Shown: positions 1 through 5,562 of the stretch, one piece after another
Position numbering within the stretch: position 1 is the first letter of the stretch
How the letters are laid out: each line of letters begins with the position of its first letter
Source: Solimonas sp047605265
GTDB lineage: Bacteria; Pseudomonadota; Gammaproteobacteria; Nevskiales; Nevskiaceae
DNA length: 14,147 bases
Assembly: GCA_047605265.1 (NCBI GenBank)
Contig: JASGFY010000073.1
Location: 1 to 14,147, forward strand
Direction of reading: 5' to 3'
Notes under the pieces: model-generated
Seen by the model: only the letters and a program-made list of their open reading frames with translations
What the model was told of the DNA's origin: nothing
The model's database searches: none
Translations under genes and position numbers: made by a program

Positions 1-154
1 ACAGAGCGGGCTGAGGCGGAGCACGGCTCCGCCAACGCCGAGCGCCCGAAGGCTGTGCCTGAGGGCCGGACGTGGCGTGGCAAGTCATCCTCCCGCTCGA
101 CAGAGCGGGCTGAGGCGGAGCACGGCTCCGCCAACGCCGAGCGCCCGAAGGCTG
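1..154. repeat. 55-bp perfect direct repeat, 99-bp period
   Basis: Bases 1-55 and 100-154 are identical, separated by a 44-bp unique spacer (56-99). Each copy contains a perfect hairpin, GGCGGAGC-ACG-GCTCCGCC (15-33 and 114-132). The second copy also completes a hairpin that starts in the spacer: CCCGCTC-GACA-GAGCGGG (92-109). The first copy starts at the window edge, so the array may continue to the left. It lies downstream of the malic enzyme gene in non-coding DNA. I do not recognise the repeat family. Confidence 0.85.
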
Positions 155-163
155 AGCGCAGGG

Positions 164-199
164 CTGGATTGCTTCGTCGCTACGCTTCTCGCAATGACG
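164..199 (+). repeat. Dispersed intergenic repeat, copy 1 (half element)
   Basis: Starts CTGGATTGCTTCGTCGC and ends CTCGCAATGACG. The same start and end blocks recur at 3983-4102 and, more degenerate, at 8273-8311. It lies about 55 bp past the malic enzyme stop codon, between that gene and the 55-bp direct repeats. The rest of 155-252 holds nothing else I can assign. A short GC-rich dyad follows the malic enzyme stop, but with no T-run. Confidence 0.6.
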
Positions 200-252
200 A
201 ATGGCGGGGGCTCTCCGGCCGGAACCGGCGACATCTCCCGGCGCGTCGGCGT

Positions 253-2541
253 TTATTTCGTCGCGTTGGCTTCCAGCACGGTGAGCGCCGTCATGTTGAC
301 GATGCGGCGCACCGTGGTGGATGGCGTGAGGATGTGCACCGGAGCGGCGGCGCCGAGCAGGATCGGGCCGATGGCGACGTTGTTGCCGGCGGCGGTCTTC
401 AGCAGGTTGTAGGCGATGTTGGCGGCGTCGAGGTTCGGCAGCACCAGCAGGTTGGCGTCGCCGTGCAGCGTCGTCGACGGCAGGATGGCCTTGCGCATGT
501 CTTCGTCGAGCGCGCAGTCGCCGTGCATTTCGCCGTCGACTTCGAGATCCGGCGCGCGCGCGCGCAGCAGTTCGAGCGCCTCGCGCATCTTCTGCGCCGA
601 CGGTGCGTCGGAGCTGCCGAAGTTGGAGTGCGAGACCAGCGCGGCTTTCGGCGCGATGCCGAAGCGGCGGATTTCGTCGGCGGCCATGATCGTGATCTCG
701 GCGAGCTGTTCGGCGCTCGGGTCGAGGTTGACGTGGGTGTCGACAAGGAAGATCTGGCGATCAGGCAGGATCACCGCGTTCATCGCGCCGTAGGTGCAGA
801 CGCCGGCGCGGCGGCCGATGACCTGGTCGATGTAGTGAAGATGGCGGCCGGTCGTGGAGATCGTGCCGCAGATCATGCCGGCGCCTTCGCCCTTCTTCAG
901 CAGCATGGAGGCGATCAGCGTCGTGCGGCGGCGCATTTCGAGCTTGGCGTACTGTTCGGTGATGCCGCGGCGCTGCATCAGCTCGTGGTAGCTCTGCCAG
1001 TATTCCCGATAGCGCGGGTCGTGCTCGGGATTGACGACTTCGTAATGCTCGCCGGCCTTGAGGCGCAGGCCGAACTGCCTGATGCGCGTTTCGATGACCG
1101 ACGGGCGGCCGACGAGGATCGGCCGCGCGAGCTTTTCGTCGACGGCGATCTGCACGGCGCGCAGCACGCGTTCTTCTTCGCCCTCGGCGTAGATGATGCG
1201 GCTCTTCTCCGGCGCCAGCTTGCGCGCGGCGGCGAAGATCGGCTTCATCAGCGTGCCGCTGTGGTAGACGAACTGCTGCAGCTTCTGCTTGTACGCGTCG
1301 AAGTCCTCGATCGGTCGCGACGCGACGCCGGCGTCCATCGCCGCCTTGGCCACGGCCGGCGCGATCTGCACGATCAGGCGCGGATCGAAGGGCTTGGGGA
1401 TGATGTATTCGGGGCCGAACGACAGATCCTCGATGCCGTAGGCCTGGGCGACGACGTCGCTCTGTTCCTGGCGCGCCAGTTCGGCGATCGCCTGCACGAC
1501 GGCGATCTCCATGCTGCGCGTGATCGTCGTCGCGCCGACGTCGAGCGCGCCGCGGAAGATGAACGGAAAGCAGAGGACGTTGTTGACCTGGTTCGGATAA
1601 TCGGTGCGGCCGGTGGCGATGATCGCGTCGTCGCGCACGGCCTTGACCTGTTCCGGCTTGATCTCCGGCGTCGGGTTGGCGAGCGCGAGGATCAGTGGTC
1701 TGGCGGCCATCTGCGTGGCCATCTCCGGCTTGAGCACGCCGCCGGCGGAAAGGCCGAGGAAGACGTCGGCACCGGCGATCACGTCGGAGAGCGTGCGCGC
1801 GCCGGTCTTCTGCGCGTACTGCGCCTTGTCCGGGTCCATCAGCTCGGTGCGGCCCTCGTAGACCACGCCGGCGAGGTCGGTCAACCAGATGTTCTGCTTC
1901 GGCAGGCCGAGGTCGACGAGCAGTTCGACGCAGGCCAGCGCCGCGGCGCCGGCGCCGCTGACGACGAGCTTCACTTCGTCGATCTTCTTGCCGACGACCT
2001 GGAGGCCGTTGGTCACGGCGGCGCCGACGATGATCGCGGTGCCGTGCTGGTCGTCGTGGAAGACCGGAATCTTCATGCGCTTGCGCAGCTCGCGCTCGAT
2101 GGTGAAACACTCCGGCGCCTTGATGTCTTCGAGATTGATGCCGCCGAACGTCGGTTCGAGCGCGGCGATGATCTCGATCAGCTTGTCCGGATCGCGCTGG
2201 TCGACTTCGATGTCGAACACGTCGATGCCGGCGAACTTCTTGAACAGCACGGCCTTGCCTTCCATCACCGGCTTGGCGGCGAGCGGGCCGATGGCGCCGA
2301 GGCCGAGCACGGCGGTGCCGTTGCTGATGACGGCGACGAGGTTGCCGCGCGCGGTGTAGCGGAAGGCGTTGACCGGATCGGCGACGATCTCCTCGCAGGC
2401 GGCGGCGACGCCGGGCGAGTACGCCAGGGCGAGGTCGCTCTGGTTGGTCATCTGCTTGGTCGGCGTGACCGCGAGTTTTCCGGGTACCGGAAATTCGTGG
2501 TAGTCGAGGGCGGCTTGGCGGAGGGCTTTGAGGTCGCGCAT
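253..2541 (-). CDS. maeB: NADP-dependent malic enzyme with phosphotransacetylase-like C-terminal domain
   Basis: This 762-residue cytoplasmic enzyme oxidatively decarboxylates malate to pyruvate, supplying NADPH and pyruvate when cells grow on C4 acids. The N-terminal half is a classic bacterial malic enzyme: HEFPVPGK near residue 15, AYSPGVA at 40-46, EGKAVLFKKFAGIDVFDIE from 94, the metal-site LEDI at 137-140, FHDDQHGTA at 161-169, the nucleotide-binding GAGAAA at 196-201, NPTPE at 289-293, and GRTDYPNQVNN at 311-321. From about residue 430 the chain is PTA/PTB-like. Such tails in MaeB proteins are thought to be regulatory (acetyl-CoA response) rather than catalytic. Total length is normal for MaeB. 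The start is fixed by homology to MaeB N-termini; no clear Shine-Dalgarno precedes it. The gene diverges from the kgtP-type permease with a 104-bp gap. NADP specificity is inferred from the family, not read from the sequence. Confidence 0.95.
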   Translation of the reverse strand: MRDLKALRQAALDYHEFPVPGKLAVTPTKQMTNQSDLALAYSPGVAAACEEIVADPVNAFRYTARGNLVAVISNGTAVLGLGAIGPLAAKPVMEGKAVLFKKFAGIDVFDIEVDQRDPDKLIEIIAALEPTFGGINLEDIKAPECFTIERELRKRMKIPVFHDDQHGTAIIVGAAVTNGLQVVGKKIDEVKLVVSGAGAAALACVELLVDLGLPKQNIWLTDLAGVVYEGRTELMDPDKAQYAQKTGARTLSDVIAGADVFLGLSAGGVLKPEMATQMAARPLILALANPTPEIKPEQVKAVRDDAIIATGRTDYPNQVNNVLCFPFIFRGALDVGATTITRSMEIAVVQAIAELARQEQSDVVAQAYGIEDLSFGPEYIIPKPFDPRLIVQIAPAVAKAAMDAGVASRPIEDFDAYKQKLQQFVYHSGTLMKPIFAAARKLAPEKSRIIYAEGEEERVLRAVQIAVDEKLARPILVGRPSVIETRIRQFGLRLKAGEHYEVVNPEHDPRYREYWQSYHELMQRRGITEQYAKLEMRRRTTLIASMLLKKGEGAGMICGTISTTGRHLHYIDQVIGRRAGVCTYGAMNAVILPDRQIFLVDTHVNLDPSAEQLAEITIMAADEIRRFGIAPKAALVSHSNFGSSDAPSAQKMREALELLRARAPDLEVDGEMHGDCALDEDMRKAILPSTTLHGDANLLVLPNLDAANIAYNLLKTAAGNNVAIGPILLGAAAPVHILTPSTTVRRIVNMTALTVLEANATK

Positions 2542-2623
2542 GTGTTTCGATGGTCGCTGCGGTAACGTTGTCCGTGCAGGGAGGGGCCGCCGCCGCGACA
2601 GATCCTGGGTCGGGGGAGGGCGG

Positions 2624-2629
2624 ATTATA
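2624..2629 (-). promoter_or_regulatory. Candidate -10 box for maeB
   Basis: A perfect TATAAT reads on the minus strand about 80 bp upstream of the maeB start, in the maeB/kgtP divergent gap. No convincing -35 is visible at the proper spacing, and the box sits next to the kgtP ribosome-binding site. The call is therefore tentative. Confidence 0.35.
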
Positions 2630-2630
2630 G

Positions 2631-2636
2631 GGAGGA
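2631..2636 (+). promoter_or_regulatory. Ribosome-binding site deciding the kgtP start
   Basis: GGAGGA lies 9 nt before ATG 2646, an ideal distance. This favours 2646 over the in-frame ATG at 2658, which has no Shine-Dalgarno of its own. Confidence 0.6.
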
Positions 2637-2645
2637 AGCACAGCC

Positions 2646-3968
2646 ATGGGAGAACGCATGTCTTCCGATAATGGTGCGGTTATCGCACAGCCGGACACGG
2701 TCGCCGGACGCGTCCGTTCGATCTTCAGCGGCTCGGCCGGCAATCTCGTCGAGTGGTACGACTGGTACGTCTATTCGGCGTTCTCGCTGTACTTCGCCAG
2801 ATCGTTTTTTCCGGCCGGCAGTCCGACCGCGCAGTTGCTGAACACCGCGGCGATCTTCGCCGTCGGTTTCCTGATGCGGCCGCTCGGCGGCTGGCTGATG
2901 GGCTGGTACGCCGACCGCCACGGCCGCAAGGCGGCGCTGCTGCTGTCGGTGACGATGATGTGCGCCGGCTCGCTGGCCATCGCCTGTACGCCGACCTACG
3001 CGCAGATCGGCGTCGCCGCGCCGCTGCTGCTGCTCGTCGCACGGCTCGTGCAGGGCCTGTCGCTCGGCGGTGAGTACGGCACCTCGGCCACGTATCTGTC
3101 CGAGATGGCGACGCGCGAACATCGCGGTTTCTACTCGAGCTTCCAGTACGTGACGCTGATCGCCGGACAGCTCATCGCCATCGGCGTGCTGCTGTTGCTG
3201 CAGTTCGTGCTGCTGAGCGCCGAACAGCTCGAAGCCTGGGGCTGGCGCATTCCGTTCGCGATCGGCGCGCTGCTGGCGATCACCGCGCTGTTCCTGCGCC
3301 GGCACATGGCCGAAACCGAATCGTTCGCCCGGCGCGCCGTCGTGCGCGAGCGCGGCCTGACGCGCGAGCTGCTGCGTTATCCGAAGGAGATCGCCACCGT
3401 CGTCGGCCTGACCATGGGCGGCACGCTGGCGTTCTACACCTACACCACGTACATGCAGAAATACCTCGTCAACAGCGCCGGCATGAGCAAGACCGATTCG
3501 ACGCTGGTATCGGCGGCGACGCTGTTCGTCTACATGCTGCTGCAGCCGCTGATCGGCGCGCTGTCCGACCGCATTGGCCGGCGTCCGCTGCTGATCGCCT
3601 TCGGCGTGCTCGGCACGATCTTCACTGTGCCGATCCTCAGCGAGCTGAAACGGGTGCACGATGTCCAGGGCGCGTTCTGGCTGATCATGGCCGCGCTGCT
3701 GATCGTCAGCGGCTACACCTCGATCAACGCGGTGGTGAAGGCCGAGCTGTTCCCGTCGGAGATCCGCGCACTCGGCGTCGGCCTGCCGTACGCGCTGACC
3801 GTCGCGATCTTCGGCGGCACCGCCGAGATGATCGCTGTCTGGTTCAAGGAATACGCGCACTACGAGGCCGGTTTCTACTGGTACGTCACCGCGTGCATCG
3901 CGATCTCGCTGGCGGTCTACGTCGGTATGCGTGATACCAGGCATCATTCGCGGATCACGGAGCACTAG
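2646..3968 (+). CDS. kgtP: MFS alpha-ketoglutarate permease (KgtP type)
   Basis: A 440-residue, twelve-helix inner-membrane proton symporter of the metabolite:H+ symporter branch of the major facilitator superfamily, predicted to import 2-oxoglutarate or a related dicarboxylate. Blocks characteristic of E. coli KgtP are present almost word for word: GNLVEWYDWYVYS (32-44), AQLLNTAAIFAVGFLMRPLG (62-81), the loop 2-3 motif GWYADRHGRK (86-95), RLVQGLSLGGEYGTSATYLSE (133-153), RGFYSSFQYVTLIAGQ (from 160), AWGWRIPFAIGAL, the second half's GALSDRIGRRPLL, and FPSEIRALGVGLPYAL near the C-terminus. Length matches the family (about 430). It runs alone between divergent maeB and convergent dctA. The substrate assignment rests on remembered similarity; shikimate or proline/betaine permeases are close relatives but fit these blocks less well. 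Confidence 0.88.
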   Translation: MGERMSSDNGAVIAQPDTVAGRVRSIFSGSAGNLVEWYDWYVYSAFSLYFARSFFPAGSPTAQLLNTAAIFAVGFLMRPLGGWLMGWYADRHGRKAALLLSVTMMCAGSLAIACTPTYAQIGVAAPLLLLVARLVQGLSLGGEYGTSATYLSEMATREHRGFYSSFQYVTLIAGQLIAIGVLLLLQFVLLSAEQLEAWGWRIPFAIGALLAITALFLRRHMAETESFARRAVVRERGLTRELLRYPKEIATVVGLTMGGTLAFYTYTTYMQKYLVNSAGMSKTDSTLVSAATLFVYMLLQPLIGALSDRIGRRPLLIAFGVLGTIFTVPILSELKRVHDVQGAFWLIMAALLIVSGYTSINAVVKAELFPSEIRALGVGLPYALTVAIFGGTAEMIAVWFKEYAHYEAGFYWYVTACIAISLAVYVGMRDTRHHSRITEH

Positions 3969-3982
3969 CGGCCAGCGGGAAC

Positions 3983-4102
3983 CCGTCATTGCGAGGCGCG
4001 CAGCGACGAAGCAATCCAGCGACGCCGTACGATCGAGACGTGAACGCCTGATCCGGCCGGGTACTGGATTGCGGGGTCGCCTTCGGTCCCTCGCGATGAC
4101 GG
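3983..4102. repeat. Inverted pair of the dispersed repeat, probable bidirectional terminator
   Basis: Left arm 3983-4019 begins CCGTCATTGCGAGG and ends GCAATCCAG. Right arm 4064-4102 begins CTGGATTGC and ends CCTCGCGATGACGG. The outer 14 bases pair with one mismatch and the inner nine pair perfectly; the middles are imperfect. The element fills almost the whole 141-bp gap between the convergent kgtP and dctA genes, so its transcript would fold into a long hairpin from either side. No T-run is present, so Rho-independent termination is not certain. Confidence 0.65.
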
Positions 4103-4109
4103 CACGGAT

Positions 4110-5408
4110 TCAATGGCCGGCGCCGTAGGCGACATCCGTCGCCGGATCGCTGCTCGACGGCGAATCCAGCTCGCGGCGCAGGTGCCCGACGTCGAGCTCC
4201 TTTTCCCAGCGCGACACGACGATGGTCGCGACGCCGTTGCCGATGATGTTGGTGATCGCGCGCGCCTCACTCATGAAGCGGTCGATGCCGAGAATCAGCG
4301 CGAGGCCGGCGACCGGCACCGACGGCACGACGGCCAGCGTCGCCGCCAGCGTGATGAAGCCGGCACCGGTGACGCCGGACGCGCCCTTCGACGTCAGCAT
4401 CGCCACTGCCAGCAGGGTGATTTCCTGCGTCAGCGTCAGGTCGACGTTCAGCGCCTGCGCGACGAAGATCGCCGCCATCGTCAGATAGATGTTGGTGCCG
4501 TCGAGGTTGAACGAATAACCGCTCGGCACGACGAGGCCGACGACCGCCTTCGGGCAGCCGAGTTTTTCGAGCTTCTGCATCAGCGGCACCAGCGCCGATT
4601 CCGACGACGAGGTGCCGAGCACCAGCAGCAGTTCCTCGCGGATGTAGCGCAGGAACTTGAGGATCGAGAAGCCGGTGAAGCGGGCGATGAGGCCGAGCAC
4701 GACGAGCACGAACAGCGCGCACGTCAGGTAGAAGCTGCCCATCAGCTTCAGCAGCGGGCCGAGGCTGTCGATGCCGTACTTGCCGATGGTGAAGGCCATC
4801 GCGCCGCCGGCGCCGATCGGCGCGAGCTTCATCACCATCGAAATCATGCGGAAGAACGCCTGCGACAGCGACTCGAGCAGACTGATGACGGGCTTGGCCC
4901 TGTCGCCGACATGCATCAGCGCGAAGCCGAACAGCAGCGCCAGCAGCAGCACCTGCAGCAGGTCGCCGCTGCCGGTGAACGCATCGACGAAGGTTTTGGG
5001 AATGATGTGCAGCAGGAAGCCGACGGTGCTCTGCTCGTGCGCGGCCTGCGCGTACTTGGCGACGGCTTCGGCATCCAGCGTCGCCGGGTCGACGTTGAAG
5101 CCGGCACCCGGCTTCAGCGTGTTGACCACGATCAGGCCGATGACGAGCGCAAAGCTCGACACGACCTCGAAGTAGCCAATGGCCTTGGCGCCGACGCGGC
5201 CGACCTTCTTGACGTCGGCGACGCCGGCGACGCCGAGCACGACGGTCAGGAAGATCACCGGCGCGATCAGCATCTTGATCAACGCGATGAAGCCATCGCC
5301 GAGCGGCTTGAGCTGCACCGCGAAATCCGGCGCGAAGTGGCCAAGCAGGCCGCCGGCAATGATCGCCGCCAGCACCCACAGGTAGAAACGTGAGGCTTTC
5401 GAGCTCAT
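4110..5408 (-). CDS. dctA: C4-dicarboxylate transport protein DctA
   Basis: A 432-residue inner-membrane symporter of the glutamate/dicarboxylate:cation (DAACS) family that imports succinate, fumarate and malate with protons or sodium. Family signatures are all visible: the reentrant-loop serine motif SSSE (267-270), VPSGYSFNLDGTNIYLT (294-310; the SFNLDGT form is typical of DctA rather than glutamate carriers), second reentrant loop TSKGASGVTGAGF (339-351), and the last-helix block DRFMSEARAITNIIGNG with Asp376, Arg383 and Asn387 in substrate-contact positions. Length equals that of other DctA proteins. A strong ribosome-binding site (GGAGGAG, 5419-5425) sits 10 nt before the ATG. The gene diverges from a hybrid histidine kinase whose sensor resembles DctB, suggesting control by that kinase, and converges on kgtP. 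Confidence 0.94.
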   Translation of the reverse strand: MSSKASRFYLWVLAAIIAGGLLGHFAPDFAVQLKPLGDGFIALIKMLIAPVIFLTVVLGVAGVADVKKVGRVGAKAIGYFEVVSSFALVIGLIVVNTLKPGAGFNVDPATLDAEAVAKYAQAAHEQSTVGFLLHIIPKTFVDAFTGSGDLLQVLLLALLFGFALMHVGDRAKPVISLLESLSQAFFRMISMVMKLAPIGAGGAMAFTIGKYGIDSLGPLLKLMGSFYLTCALFVLVVLGLIARFTGFSILKFLRYIREELLLVLGTSSSESALVPLMQKLEKLGCPKAVVGLVVPSGYSFNLDGTNIYLTMAAIFVAQALNVDLTLTQEITLLAVAMLTSKGASGVTGAGFITLAATLAVVPSVPVAGLALILGIDRFMSEARAITNIIGNGVATIVVSRWEKELDVGHLRRELDSPSSSDPATDVAYGAGH

Positions 5409-5477
5409 GTCGCGTGCGCTCCTCCGCGCATTTTTTCAGGCAGGGGACCAGCATGTCAGCGCGATGCCGGTCTGCCA

Positions 5478-5506
5478 ATAACACCTTTGCACTATGCGCT
5501 GCGCAA
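5478..5506 (-). promoter_or_regulatory. Candidate sigma-70 promoter of dctA
   Basis: On the minus strand, TTGCGC (5506-5501) is followed after 17 bp by TGTTAT (5483-5478). Each hexamer matches consensus at four of six positions. It would start transcription near 5471, giving a leader of about 60 nt that includes the GGAGGAG site. The -35 lies inside the dyad at 5489-5510. Confidence 0.35.
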
Positions 5507-5510
5507 GTGC
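5489..5510. promoter_or_regulatory. Dyad-symmetric element, candidate operator between dctA and the kinase
   Basis: GCACTATGCGC-T-GCGCAAGTGC is a near-perfect palindrome: the two arms match once a single A in the left arm is skipped. It covers the proposed dctA -35 and lies just upstream of the kinase promoter, where a dimeric regulator could act on both genes. Which protein binds it, if any, is not shown by sequence. Confidence 0.4.
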
Positions 5511-5532
5511 CTTTGTCCTGAGCCTACTCTTC

Positions 5533-5538
5533 TAGAAT
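5533..5538 (+). promoter_or_regulatory. Candidate -10 box for the histidine kinase gene
   Basis: TAGAAT matches the -10 consensus at five of six positions and lies 25 bp before ATG 5563, placing the transcript start near 5545. Upstream, TTGTCC (5513-5518) is only 14 bp away, too short for a good -35. The box may depend on an activator or be spurious. Confidence 0.3.
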
Positions 5539-5562
5539 GTCGTCGTGGGGACAGCAAGGCGA

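Noticed and set aside
1..154. The direct repeats as a CRISPR array
   Set aside because: There are only two units. A 55-bp repeat is too long, the repeat has strong internal stems unlike CRISPR repeats, and no cas genes are present.
55..2565. 836-codon open frame on the plus strand opposite the malic enzyme gene, and similar long antisense frames at 8600-10651 (plus) and 9087-11762 (minus)
   Set aside because: Their translations are Arg/Asp/Ala-rich low-complexity sequence with no motifs, while the overlapping frames encode recognisable proteins. Long antisense frames are expected in G+C-rich genes.
5498..5511. Sigma-54-like GG-N10-GC element on the minus strand upstream of dctA
   Set aside because: Spacing and the GGCAC block fit, but the -12 part reads CAGC instead of TTGC. 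It also lies inside the palindrome, and no NtrC-type activator is in the window. Worth a promoter scan, but not supported enough to annotate.
5545..5562. GTG 5545 as the start of the hybrid kinase
   Set aside because: It has no Shine-Dalgarno and coincides with the predicted transcript start. ATG 5563 retains the whole basic n-region and first helix, with a weak AAGG upstream. Not excluded if the mRNA is leaderless.
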